This document shows positions 28,425-36,484 of a DNA stretch of 64,000 bases, in pieces; position 1 is the stretch's first letter, and each line of letters begins with the position of its first letter. The DNA lies in the NCBI GenBank assembly GCA_021732025.1, contig JAKFVU010000045.1, forward strand, positions 1 through 64,000, written 5' to 3'. This DNA comes from Candidatus Obscuribacterales bacterium (GTDB lineage: Bacteria; Cyanobacteriota; Vampirovibrionia; Obscuribacterales; Obscuribacteraceae). The position numbers were made by a program, and so were the translations under genes. A model generated the notes under the pieces. The model was not told the DNA's origin. It made no database searches and worked only from the letters and a program-made list of their open reading frames with translations.

Positions 28425-28609
28425 CGGCGCAGTGAACAAGGCTCTTTGGCACATTTCACTGCATTGGTGATAGCAACTTTGTTTTCGATCAATTTATTGA
28501 CCACTGGCTTGAGGTGCTCAGAGGCTTTTACCGAACGCACAAGATCGTCAACCAAAACCCAGGCGATAACTCCAGGAATGACAACGTCGAATAATGCTAT
28601 TTGGGTCAT
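28421..28609 (-). CDS. small hypothetical protein (62 aa) with hydrophobic N-terminus
   Basis: AAGGAG eight bases before ATG 28609 is one of the best ribosome-binding sites in the window, so I start here rather than at the longer open frame. The product begins MTQIALFDVVIPGVIAWVLV, a single hydrophobic helix, followed by a short amphipathic part with KPVVNKLIENK and two cysteines near the end (AVKCAKEPCS). It may be a membrane-associated microprotein. It overlaps its convergent neighbour by 4 bases. No family was recognised. Confidence 0.68.
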   Translation of the reverse strand: MTQIALFDVVIPGVIAWVLVDDLVRSVKASEHLKPVVNKLIENKVAITNAVKCAKEPCSLRR

Positions 28610-28740
28610 GGCTAAATCTCCTTTTTGCCTTCGGCTCTCATCAGGCATATTGCAATAATAGACCAGTCGTCTACAAACTGTCAACCCCTAATTGTACGGT
28701 TATGAAATTCGCACTAATGAGCCGGCAGAAAAGGCCTGAG

Positions 28741-28780
28741 CATTAGCAAAAGCGAGATACCATTAGCAAAGCGCGAACCT
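28741..28780. repeat. 20-bp-period direct repeat, possible tandem operator
   Basis: CATTAGCAAAAGCGAGATAC is followed directly by CATTAGCAAAGCGCGAACCT. The first 11 bases are nearly identical and the period is 20 bases, about two helical turns. It lies 23-62 bases upstream of the CPBP protease start at 28803. A regulator binding twice on one DNA face is conceivable. Confidence 0.35.
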
Positions 28781-28802
28781 GAATGACCATTGAAAGGTAC
28801 CT

Positions 28803-29681
28803 TTGATCAGCAATCAACCGCTATCTGACCCAAAAAAAATAGGGCTTCAAATATTGCAATTGGCCATAGCCCTGGCCAAGTCTGTGGTCTTCCTCTATCT
28901 GACCATTTATATATTTCGGCCGCTAGTCACAGCATTCGGCCAAAATCTGCCCAATGAATTTTCTCACTACGTCGCTTATCTACTCTGCAGCCTGGCCTTT
29001 CTCTGGCTTGTGGGCCGCATCACAGAGAAACGCTCACTCAATGACTATGGCTTAGGCGCAAAGAGCTTCTGGGCCGGTCTCAAAGAGTATTTGTGTGGCG
29101 GCCTGATCGGTGCAGCAATGGTAACTACAGTTACTCTTATTCTGGCCCTAATGGGTTTCTATAAAGTCATGGCCTTTAACCCTGAGAGCCAAATTTTGGT
29201 GTGGATTCCTAGCTTGCTAGTCGCTGCCCTGTTCGAAGAGGTGCTCTTTCGCGGCTATGTTTTACAGACGATAGAAAGGGCGAGCAATACAAAAATCGCT
29301 GTAATACTGAGTTCTCTGCTATTTGGCGCAGTGCATCTCACTAATTTTCACAACGGTGAACCGCTGCTTACCCAACTAGCTTCGTGCGCTAGTCTCGGCA
29401 TTGACGCAGGATTACTGTTCGCCGCAGCGTATCTACTCACAAGACGACTGTGGCTGGCAGCTGGCCTGCATGCATTTTGGAATATATTTGAAGGACCAGT
29501 CTACGGCACTCCGGTCTCTGGGCTCAACATCAAAGAGCCGTTGCTAGTAAGTACGCTCAACGGACCAAGTTTTCTCACAGGCGGAATGTTTGGCCCCGAG
29601 GCAAGCATTATTGAAGTGACAGTTTGCCTCTTTTTAGCCTGGAAGATTTGGCAAAAAAGCAAACAGCAACTCGAAACCTAG
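28803..29681 (+). CDS. CPBP-family intramembrane metalloprotease (CAAX-like)
   Basis: The 292-residue protein has about seven or eight membrane segments and the three CPBP/ABI motifs: EEVLFRG (Glu145-Glu146), FGAVHL and HAFWN, which form the zinc-like catalytic site inside the membrane. Family roles include CAAX prenyl-protein cleavage in eukaryotes and bacteriocin self-immunity or regulated proteolysis in bacteria. The start is TTG 28803 with AAAGG five bases upstream. It ends overlapping the convergent monooxygenase-like gene by 4 bases. Substrate unknown. Confidence 0.87.
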   Translation: MISNQPLSDPKKIGLQILQLAIALAKSVVFLYLTIYIFRPLVTAFGQNLPNEFSHYVAYLLCSLAFLWLVGRITEKRSLNDYGLGAKSFWAGLKEYLCGGLIGAAMVTTVTLILALMGFYKVMAFNPESQILVWIPSLLVAALFEEVLFRGYVLQTIERASNTKIAVILSSLLFGAVHLTNFHNGEPLLTQLASCASLGIDAGLLFAAAYLLTRRLWLAAGLHAFWNIFEGPVYGTPVSGLNIKEPLLVSTLNGPSFLTGGMFGPEASIIEVTVCLFLAWKIWQKSKQQLET

Positions 29682-30007
29682 TTTATTGATTCGCCCACAT
29701 ATGTGACACGGTATGAAACTGGCTGAACCGATATTGCAGCAGCCTGTATTTCTTTCATATGGGCTTGGATTTCTAGATTTTTTGAAACTACACGATAGTG
29801 AATCTCACTTTCCCACTGCACATAACTAGCCACGTGCTTACCGTCAAAACTTTGATGAACACTGGCTGAAACAAAACCAGGTTGATGCTTAGTCACTTTC
29901 TCGGTGACATCTTCAAGCATGTTAGCCAATATTTGCTGTTTAGTTGGCTCTACTTCAAAGGTGTTGATTAGAGTGAAGATACTGCGTTCGGTTTCTATTG
30001 TGGCCAT
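29678..30007 (-). CDS. antibiotic biosynthesis monooxygenase (ABM) domain protein
   Basis: The 109-residue protein has the single ferredoxin-like ABM fold: TLINTFEVEPTKQQILANML, then QPGFVSASVHQSFDGKHVAS followed by YVQWES. Members include heme-degrading and quinone-forming monooxygenases, and many of unknown substrate. The length fits one ABM domain, and family members usually dimerise. It is monocistronic and convergent with the CPBP gene. The start is ATG 30007. Confidence 0.8.
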   Translation of the reverse strand: MATIETERSIFTLINTFEVEPTKQQILANMLEDVTEKVTKHQPGFVSASVHQSFDGKHVASYVQWESEIHYRVVSKNLEIQAHMKEIQAAAISVQPVSYRVTYVGESIN

Positions 30008-30254
30008 GAATTTCCTAAGGATATGTCTCTAAAGATGTTAGCTAATACTCATTCCTGATAAGTACGCCATGAGGCCTATCGCCCGCCATCACTACTATCT
30101 CAAATGATGTTAGACGAAAACGCCCCCAGACTCAAGCATCTTGAACTCTAGCTAATCAACAAATAAATGCTGTAAAATGCTGCAAATCGTGCTGCAATTA
30201 AGCTTGCAAGCATATATTGGGGTCAGCGGTAGGTCTTTGGCAATTATCTTTTCA

Positions 30255-31154
30255 ATGAAACTTTCGACTAAAACAAGACAAAGACAAACACTTAAAAAGA
30301 CAGCGTCACTGTTATCTAGAACCTTACTAAGTGCCGCTCTTCTGCTCAGCAGCGTCTTTTCTAATTGCCATTTCAACAGCGTACAAGCTGCTGGTAGAGA
30401 GCAAATCACCACCACTAGCCATATCGATGGTGGGCCAGCAAAGGCTTACTTCATTCCTCCAACCCAGCCAAATGTCACAGGTCCGAGCACACTGATCGTC
30501 TACTACCACGGTATGACTTCGAATATTGACGAACCCTTTGTCGTGCCTCCAGGCGCACCGACAGGGCCGATCATGACGAGCATTTATCCAATGTATGGTT
30601 TTCTCTCTGTTGGCCAAGCGAACACTTGGTGCAGCCCAGCGGCCTTGCAAGACGTTGGCGATGCCATCACCAAAGTACAAGACAAATACAAATTTGATCG
30701 TATCATCTACATAGGTGCTTCTATGGGCGGCTGTAGCTTGCTTTCATTCATTGAGCAAGCACCGCCGGCAATCAAAAGCAAATCTGAATGTATTCTTGTT
30801 CTAGTTAGCTGTGGCGACCTCGCCAATCTTTATAAGCTGACCAGCGAAAAACTCGTCAAAGAGTCACTAGTAAAAGCAATGGGCGGAACTCCGGCTGAAC
30901 AAAAGAAAGAATACAAATCACGCAGCTTTATAGCGAACATCAAAGAATTTCCTAAGACAGTCAAAGTCGTGATTATCTCTCACATGGAGGACACGACCAT
31001 GCCTCCCAAACTGCAAAATCAACTTTATCGCGCCCTAGTCTCTAACGGCAATCCTACTAAATTTATAGAAAGAAAAGGCACACACGGCACTTGGCCAACC
31101 GCCACGCAGTTTCAGTTTTATGTCGACCACATAATTCATAAGCGATTGATGTGA
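30255..31154 (+). CDS. secreted alpha/beta hydrolase
   Basis: The nucleophile elbow GASMGG (Ser156 from ATG 30255), an oxyanion segment YYHGMTS, an aspartate in SHMEDTTMPP and a histidine in KGTHGTWP form the expected catalytic triad. The first ~50 residues carry a basic segment and hydrophobic core ending near SVQAA, so the protein is probably exported. The open frame begins 26 codons earlier at 30177, but the internal ATG gives a more normal signal peptide; neither has a clear ribosome-binding site. An esterase or peptidase role cannot be told apart. The stop overlaps the start of the next gene by 4 bases. Confidence 0.78.
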   Translation: MKLSTKTRQRQTLKKTASLLSRTLLSAALLLSSVFSNCHFNSVQAAGREQITTTSHIDGGPAKAYFIPPTQPNVTGPSTLIVYYHGMTSNIDEPFVVPPGAPTGPIMTSIYPMYGFLSVGQANTWCSPAALQDVGDAITKVQDKYKFDRIIYIGASMGGCSLLSFIEQAPPAIKSKSECILVLVSCGDLANLYKLTSEKLVKESLVKAMGGTPAEQKKEYKSRSFIANIKEFPKTVKVVIISHMEDTTMPPKLQNQLYRALVSNGNPTKFIERKGTHGTWPTATQFQFYVDHIIHKRLM

Positions 31155-31717
31155 GCAATAAAATAGTTAGTGCAGGCAATCACCGAGTCTTCGTTGACTG
31201 CGATCGTACACTGGTTAACACTGAGATTTATCCTCTGTTGTCCAGGCATTTTCTCGACAAACGACCAAAATTCTTTTTTCGCTGGAATACTGTTCTAACG
31301 GAGGCGCGACCGAGTGCCAAAGCCTTTTTGCAAGAGTTAGGAAGCAAGTATGAAGTGGCCATGCTCACCTTGGGTCACTCAAAATTTCAAGCAAAAGTTT
31401 TAAAAGAATTAGGACTGGCAGACCTTGTAGGAGATATTTACGGGCCTGACAATTGCGATAATGTACCGAAAACAAATGGCTTTGTTTTAGTTGATGATAT
31501 GGAGCCGCACTCACTTGCCATTGCCTACAAGATGCGTTGGTTAGGCCATCAGAAAGGCTTAGAAAACCTCCAAGTTTGGCCAGACAAGTTAGCACTACAT
31601 ATAGTGCAATGCCGCCCTTTTACAGGCGGCACTGAAGATAGTGAGCCTCTTACCGACCTACTTCCATCGGTGCACGAGCGCATGACTCAGATGATGGCTG
31701 AAGAGCAGAAAGACTAG
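31151..31717 (+). CDS. HAD-superfamily hydrolase-like protein (FCP/NIF-type)
   Basis: Motif I is FVDCDRTLVNT (Asp16 and Asp18), motif II is MLTLGHSKF and motif IV is VLVDDMEPHS; a classical lysine lies near FQAKVLKELG. The small cap and 188-residue length fit the FCP/NIF-like or magnesium-dependent phosphatase HAD branches. It would be a cytosolic phosphatase of unknown substrate. The GTG start sits in GTGA overlapping the stop of the hydrolase gene, so the two form an operon, although one product is exported and the other is not. Confidence 0.75.
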   Translation: MSNKIVSAGNHRVFVDCDRTLVNTEIYPLLSRHFLDKRPKFFFRWNTVLTEARPSAKAFLQELGSKYEVAMLTLGHSKFQAKVLKELGLADLVGDIYGPDNCDNVPKTNGFVLVDDMEPHSLAIAYKMRWLGHQKGLENLQVWPDKLALHIVQCRPFTGGTEDSEPLTDLLPSVHERMTQMMAEEQKD

Positions 31718-31727
31718 AACTCAATCA

Positions 31728-32288
31728 CTAGACTCTAGCTGCAGACAGTTTGTCTAAAGCTGCTTGATAGCGGGCAGCATGAAAAGCTTCAACTCGCTTA
31801 AGGGCACCAAAGCGCTTGGCCGCTTTTTGAAAGATACCAGCGTGTTCGAGCGATTCTTTCGCTTGCTCTTGAAACTCTAATACTGCAGCTTCATTGCCTT
31901 CTTCGATAGCTTCGCGCTCAAAGTTAGGATACATGGTCACGCTCTCGTACATTTCGCCTTCAGCTGCCAATGCCAAAACTTTCTCTACTGTCATTTCAGC
32001 CGATGGATAAATTAGCTCTAGGTGAGCGAAAGCATGAGCTGTTTCATGATTTGCAGTCTCTTCAAAAAGTTTGGCCACTTCTTCGTTGCCCAGTCTGCGA
32101 GCAATTTTGGCGAAGTAGAGATATTTGCGATTTGCCATAGACTCGCCACCAAAAGCAGCCATCAAGTTAGCAGCTGTTTTTGTGTCAACAGGAGCGGCGC
32201 CTGATTTTGCCGTGGCGTCGCTGCTGGTCAGTTCAGCCAAAGTAGCTTCTGAATCGGTCAACGGATTGGGTATTTGATTTTGCGACAT
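31728..32288 (-). CDS. rubrerythrin-like diiron protein (no rubredoxin domain)
   Basis: The ferritin-like four-helix bundle carries the diiron ligands: Glu in GGESMANRKYLYF, the pair in EETANHETAHA, Glu in AAEGEMYE, and ESLEHA. Rubrerythrins reduce hydrogen peroxide in low-oxygen-tolerant bacteria. The usual C-terminal rubredoxin FeS4 domain (CxxC pairs) is absent and there is an extra ~40-residue N-terminal extension, so electrons must come from another protein. AGGAGG lies upstream of ATG 32288. A Fur-type operator motif lies 29-43 bases upstream of the start, and the Fur-family gene is next upstream, so peroxide- or iron-responsive control is likely. Confidence 0.9.
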   Translation of the reverse strand: MSQNQIPNPLTDSEATLAELTSSDATAKSGAAPVDTKTAANLMAAFGGESMANRKYLYFAKIARRLGNEEVAKLFEETANHETAHAFAHLELIYPSAEMTVEKVLALAAEGEMYESVTMYPNFEREAIEEGNEAAVLEFQEQAKESLEHAGIFQKAAKRFGALKRVEAFHAARYQAALDKLSAARV

Positions 32289-32316
32289 GATAGAACCTCC
32301 TGGAAATAATCTACGT

Positions 32317-32331
32317 TTAGAATTAATCTAA
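32317..32331. promoter_or_regulatory. Fur/PerR-type 7-1-7 operator upstream of rubrerythrin
   Basis: TTAGAATTAATCTAA is a 7-1-7 inverted repeat with six of seven pairs matching. The same motif (TTAGAAT-N-A(A/G)TCTAA) occurs in front of the adjacent Fur-family gene. It resembles PerR/Fur boxes in layout. Confidence 0.65.
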
Positions 32332-32349
32332 CTAGTGGGCAAAAAAAAG

Positions 32350-32793
32350 CTAGTTTTGCTCTAGCTCACCATAAAAGAGAACTTGAAAACCGTGAACTTT
32401 GTATTGGTCACCTAAAAGCTGGCCAATAGCCTCAACTTTGTCAGCGGGAATGTCGAGTATTTGTCCTGTTTTAACATCAACAAAATGATGGTGATGTGAA
32501 ACATTGGCGTCGTAGCGAACACGACCAGGCTCAGTCAATACTTCTTTGATGACACCAGCATCTTTGAGCGTATTGAGAGTGTTGTATACAGTTGCTCTCG
32601 ATAACGCCACAGGAAGAGCCCCAGAGACCGCTGAGAGAACCTCATCGGCCGTTGGGTGGCTGTCAGTCTGTAGCAGATAATCAGCAATAACAACGCGCTG
32701 AGGGGTGGGCTTAACGCCACGCGATAAGAGCAGCTGTTCAGCACTGACTATTTTGTCAGCAGTGGTTTTGTCAGTAGTGTTGTGGTCGGTCAT
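32350..32793 (-). CDS. Fur-family transcriptional regulator (PerR-like)
   Basis: The 147-residue protein has the Fur winged helix (KPTPQRVVIADYLLQ, and recognition helix SRATVYNTLNTLKDAGVIKE) and the regulatory metal region (SHHHHFVDVKTGQILDIP). It contains no cysteine at all, so the structural zinc site (two CxxC pairs) of classical Fur and PerR is missing; Irr-type members also lack it. Its place next to rubrerythrin and the shared operator motif suggest control of peroxide defence, including autoregulation. Whether it senses peroxide, iron or heme cannot be read from sequence. Confidence 0.87.
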   Translation of the reverse strand: MTDHNTTDKTTADKIVSAEQLLLSRGVKPTPQRVVIADYLLQTDSHPTADEVLSAVSGALPVALSRATVYNTLNTLKDAGVIKEVLTEPGRVRYDANVSHHHHFVDVKTGQILDIPADKVEAIGQLLGDQYKVHGFQVLFYGELEQN

Positions 32794-32797
32794 GTAT

Positions 32798-32812
32798 TTA
32801 GAATAAGTCTAA
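32798..32812. promoter_or_regulatory. Fur/PerR-type operator upstream of the Fur-family gene
   Basis: TTAGAATAAGTCTAA starts five bases upstream of the ATG at 32793 and matches the rubrerythrin operator at 12 of 15 positions, including both outer TTAGA/TCTAA half-site cores. It suggests autoregulation by occluding translation or transcription start. Confidence 0.62.
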
Positions 32813-32971
32813 GTTGAGACTTCGTCAACCCCTGTGTTTAAAATTGTAGCGGCACCTTCATAGATAGAGGTGATAAAAGAGGCGAACGGTGCTCAAGCAG
32901 CAGCACTATCAGCGCAAAAGAGAATTCTCTAACGCAGTATACTTGTTACAAGTTCCTATTAAGAGAGTTCG

Positions 32972-34654
32972 ATGACCACAGGCTCAGGCTTAGCTACACC
33001 ACAATTTACCGGCAAAACGGGCTATTGTGTGGCTAGCTTGACTGCGATTGCAATAATATACTTTCTCGGCTTAATAACACTGCTGCATCATCCTTCCATG
33101 ATTGCCCCAGAGCCAGCCCTGCACCTAGAAGCCGCCAAACTAATAGCCGCCGGTAAAGTTCCCTACCGTGACTTCTTTTGCCTCTCTTCACCACTTCTTT
33201 TATATGGCAGTCTGATTCCGCTACTGTTAGCTCAAGTTCTGCATTGCGCTCCCAGTTTTATTTTTAACGTAATTGCATGGTTGGCTTGCTTGGCCTCAAC
33301 ATTAGCTTGCGCCAAAATTTTACTGCCTAGAACGCACCACCGAGAGTGGCATTGCTTCCCTCCATTTCTCTTAGGGCTTACGCTCACCAACGTAATCTTG
33401 CTCTTTCAACTTGGTCTGAGCGAACATATTTTCATCATCCTGATAATGCCTTATCTGCTAATTAGATGGTTGCGTTGCAACGGATACAGCATAAGCAAAA
33501 GAGAAGCTGTTGTTAGCGGTTTCTTTGGCGGAATTGCTATTTCTATGAACTACCTCTTTACTGTTTGTTTAATTGCAGTGGAGAGTCTTTGGCTATCTAC
33601 CAGATTGAAACTTCGCTCTTTGATAGCCCCGGAAGTGGGTGTTTGCCTCATTACTATATTGGTATACGATCTCTTTTTAGTCTTGTCGCCAGACCCATTT
33701 ACTGGCGCCTATTTAGCAACAGCGGCTCCATTATTTGCCAGCACCACTGACTTCTACGACATGTCGATGTACGGATTTGGTAGCGTCCCCGACAGACGCG
33801 ACATATTCTACGCCGGCAGTGCTGCTATGCTTTTTGCCCTGCCAGCGCTTCGTCGCTCCACCTTGTCACTAATGCTAATAGTGCTATTTTGGGCCAGCTT
33901 CTGGCTCTATCTAAATCAACCGACGGGAATGACACACACAGCCATTCCTATGATTGCCTCTGCTACTTTACTGTGGGCCGTCAACATGGGCACCGTCGGT
34001 GCCGCAATACATAGACTAAAAATTTGGAGAGGCCTGCAAAACAAAGTTTATCGCGCAAGAGTTAGTGCTGGCCTGATTTATAGCAGCACTGTTCTTTTCT
34101 CAATAGGCACCATAGTAATTCTCAATTTTCTGCAAGTAAGAATCAGCGGCTCTCTGCCACTAATAACCGATGACACTCCGGGAGAAAGACCTATACCAGC
34201 AGATTGTGCCTCCTGGGTAGCTAAATACTCTGAGAAAGGCGACGAAGTATTGTTTCTTACCGATGACCTACTGCCTGCCTATCCTTTGCTTTTGCAGATG
34301 GATAGAAAACCGTCTGGCTATTTTCTAGAAACAACCTTCCTCCCCCTACTTGACCCAGAGCATCAGCTAAAACAAGATCCCAAGCAAAACAGATTATTGT
34401 CAGAAAAATTCTACAATCGCCTAAAAGAAGACCTAATGAGCCATCGACCTAAGATGATTTTCTTGCACGATGGTGCCATGCATGACCTTTTGGCACGAAA
34501 TAAGGTGATGGGAACTATTGAAAAATTTTACCGCTACAAAGGCGGAGCACAACTGAAGAAGTTCAACGATAGCAACCTTGAACCACTGGAGTATCATGGC
34601 AATCAATATAATTTGACCGTCTATGTGCCCAAGGACACTGCCAAATTAAAATGA
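32972..34654 (+). CDS. GT-C-fold membrane glycosyltransferase-like protein (type A, second copy)
   Basis: The 560-residue polytopic protein is the closest relative of 11920-13560: LHLEAAKLIAAGKVPYRDF with FCLSSPLLLYG, GLSEHIFIILIMPYLLIRWL, MYGFGSVPDRRDIFYA and VLFLTDDLLPAYPLLLQ all line up. It is the first gene of the second A-B pair, again with a 4-base overlap to type B. Conservation of order and overlap on the opposite strand indicates duplication of the whole pair. A role in transferring sugars at the membrane is inferred from the GT-C layout. Confidence 0.73.
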   Translation: MTTGSGLATPQFTGKTGYCVASLTAIAIIYFLGLITLLHHPSMIAPEPALHLEAAKLIAAGKVPYRDFFCLSSPLLLYGSLIPLLLAQVLHCAPSFIFNVIAWLACLASTLACAKILLPRTHHREWHCFPPFLLGLTLTNVILLFQLGLSEHIFIILIMPYLLIRWLRCNGYSISKREAVVSGFFGGIAISMNYLFTVCLIAVESLWLSTRLKLRSLIAPEVGVCLITILVYDLFLVLSPDPFTGAYLATAAPLFASTTDFYDMSMYGFGSVPDRRDIFYAGSAAMLFALPALRRSTLSLMLIVLFWASFWLYLNQPTGMTHTAIPMIASATLLWAVNMGTVGAAIHRLKIWRGLQNKVYRARVSAGLIYSSTVLFSIGTIVILNFLQVRISGSLPLITDDTPGERPIPADCASWVAKYSEKGDEVLFLTDDLLPAYPLLLQMDRKPSGYFLETTFLPLLDPEHQLKQDPKQNRLLSEKFYNRLKEDLMSHRPKMIFLHDGAMHDLLARNKVMGTIEKFYRYKGGAQLKKFNDSNLEPLEYHGNQYNLTVYVPKDTAKLK

Positions 34655-36360
34655 GTGACAAAGGCAGACTAGAAGCACTATGGCAAGCATTGAGATCATC
34701 AAAGACAAGGGCTTTGCCATTGCCTATGACCATGGACGCTAGCACACGCAAATTAATGCTAGCACTAGGATTGATTCTGCTAACGTTCATTGCCTGGCGC
34801 CTTTGTATTATTCCCGAACTTCACCCGCTGACAATCGCCCCAGACCAGTCAATGTTTGTGGCCATCGGCGATCTATTACTACAAGGCAAGAAGCCTTATG
34901 TAGACATTTACGATGTCAATCCGCCTTTGGCATTTTATGCTCACATAGTACCGGCATTGGTATCACGAGTATTTTCTGTCACTCCACCTCAGGCTTTCTG
35001 GTACACCGCAATAGCGCTATGGACCTACAGTGTTGGTCTAAGTTTTTGGCTTCTCTGGCGAGAAACAAAGCATGATGAGTCGTTTGTTTTTATGCCACTC
35101 TTATTGGCATTTTCTTATTTCACCCTGTTCCTATCTGGTCTGGACGAGTTCGGCCAACGTGAACACATATTTGTGTTGCTTTTCCTACCATTTTTCATTG
35201 TGCGATGGTTGCGCTGGAACGGCTCCACACCGCCAGTTCCAGCGGCACTAACTGCCGCCTTGCTTGCTTCAGTTGGTATCTATTTTAAGCCGAGCTATCT
35301 GCTAGCAGCAGTCTTGCTGGAAGTTTTCTGGCTGGTGAATAAACAACGCTGGCGCTCTTTATTTGCTCCTGAAGCATGGGTCTGCGCGCTCTTCGGAGTC
35401 GGCTACGGAGCCTATCTCTTAGCCATGCCTGTAGAAATGAAAAATGGATATTTTGGCATGATGGTACCAGTATTCACCCTAGGCTACGGCGAGTACGGCA
35501 CGTCGCTATTGTTTCAACTGATGGGCTGGGGGACATTTTGGAAAGAATACTTTTTATTATTCATCTACAGCATAATAGCTGGCCTCTTTCTTAGTCGCTT
35601 TTCCACATTGATAATACCGTTGATCGTCTTCAGCGTTTGGGGCTTCGTTTCATACCTGATTCAAGGCCAACCGTGGCTTAATCATGCCATTCCCTTTTTG
35701 GCTGGCACCTATATGCTAGTAGGCATCGAGGCGGCAGTTATTATTTCCATTGTGCGCCAATTTTTCTTCAAGTATCAGAAGACCTTTGACACAATTCTTG
35801 TCTCGTTCATTTGCCTCTGGCAGCTTCAAGTTAACTGGCAAGAAATAGACCATCACCGCAAGGATACAGCTGAAACCACTAAGCTGAGCATGCATGCCTT
35901 TGGCTATAAGGGAGAAGTCCCCAAGCGAGATTTGCTGTCACTTGCCGATGAAATAATAAAATACACTTATCCAGGCGACACTGTACTCTTCATGACCCGC
36001 AGCATCGCACCAGGCTATCCGCTCCTACTGCAAACCAACCGTCAACCAGCATCGCGCTATCTTCACGCCATGCTACTCCCAACGACAATTTTTGCCTCCG
36101 ATATTTCTAAATCGCAAGCAATCAAAGACAAAATGAAAGGCTACAGAACAAGAATTTTGGCAGACTACGAGGCTGACATAAAACAAAACAACCCAAAACT
36201 AATCTTTGTGCAAGCCACAAGAATTTGGGACATCTTACAAGACGCAAATTTTGTCAAGAAGGTCTTGCTCGAAAACTATCAGTTCGCTGGCATTGTCGAC
36301 GACCATCGCATCTATGTGCGGAAAGATCTATCCAACTGTCCGCCACCTCTTCGCGAATAG
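34651..36360 (+). CDS. GT-C-fold membrane glycosyltransferase-like protein (type B, second copy)
   Basis: The 569-residue polytopic protein closely matches 10184-11923: APDQSMFVAIGDLLLQGKK, DVNPPLAFYAHIVPALVSR, DEFGQREHIF, VPVFTLGYGEYGTSLLFQL, LIQGQPWLNHAIPFLAGTYM, VLFMTRSIAPGYPLLLQ and FAGIVDDHRIYV. Asp in PDQS is the candidate catalytic or metal-binding acid of the first outer loop. The start ATGA overlaps the stop of type A. The terminal region after the last membrane span (about residues 420-569) is soluble and conserved among all copies. Confidence 0.76.
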   Translation: MSDKGRLEALWQALRSSKTRALPLPMTMDASTRKLMLALGLILLTFIAWRLCIIPELHPLTIAPDQSMFVAIGDLLLQGKKPYVDIYDVNPPLAFYAHIVPALVSRVFSVTPPQAFWYTAIALWTYSVGLSFWLLWRETKHDESFVFMPLLLAFSYFTLFLSGLDEFGQREHIFVLLFLPFFIVRWLRWNGSTPPVPAALTAALLASVGIYFKPSYLLAAVLLEVFWLVNKQRWRSLFAPEAWVCALFGVGYGAYLLAMPVEMKNGYFGMMVPVFTLGYGEYGTSLLFQLMGWGTFWKEYFLLFIYSIIAGLFLSRFSTLIIPLIVFSVWGFVSYLIQGQPWLNHAIPFLAGTYMLVGIEAAVIISIVRQFFFKYQKTFDTILVSFICLWQLQVNWQEIDHHRKDTAETTKLSMHAFGYKGEVPKRDLLSLADEIIKYTYPGDTVLFMTRSIAPGYPLLLQTNRQPASRYLHAMLLPTTIFASDISKSQAIKDKMKGYRTRILADYEADIKQNNPKLIFVQATRIWDILQDANFVKKVLLENYQFAGIVDDHRIYVRKDLSNCPPPLRE

Positions 36361-36484
36361 ATTTTGACAATTTTTTCCGTTTGCATAGTAAGCTTAGACC
36401 ACCAAATAATGATTAGTCTGTTCTTTACGTAGCTCCAGACAGGCTTTAATTTATCGTTCTTGGACTATAGAGGATTAGTATTTA

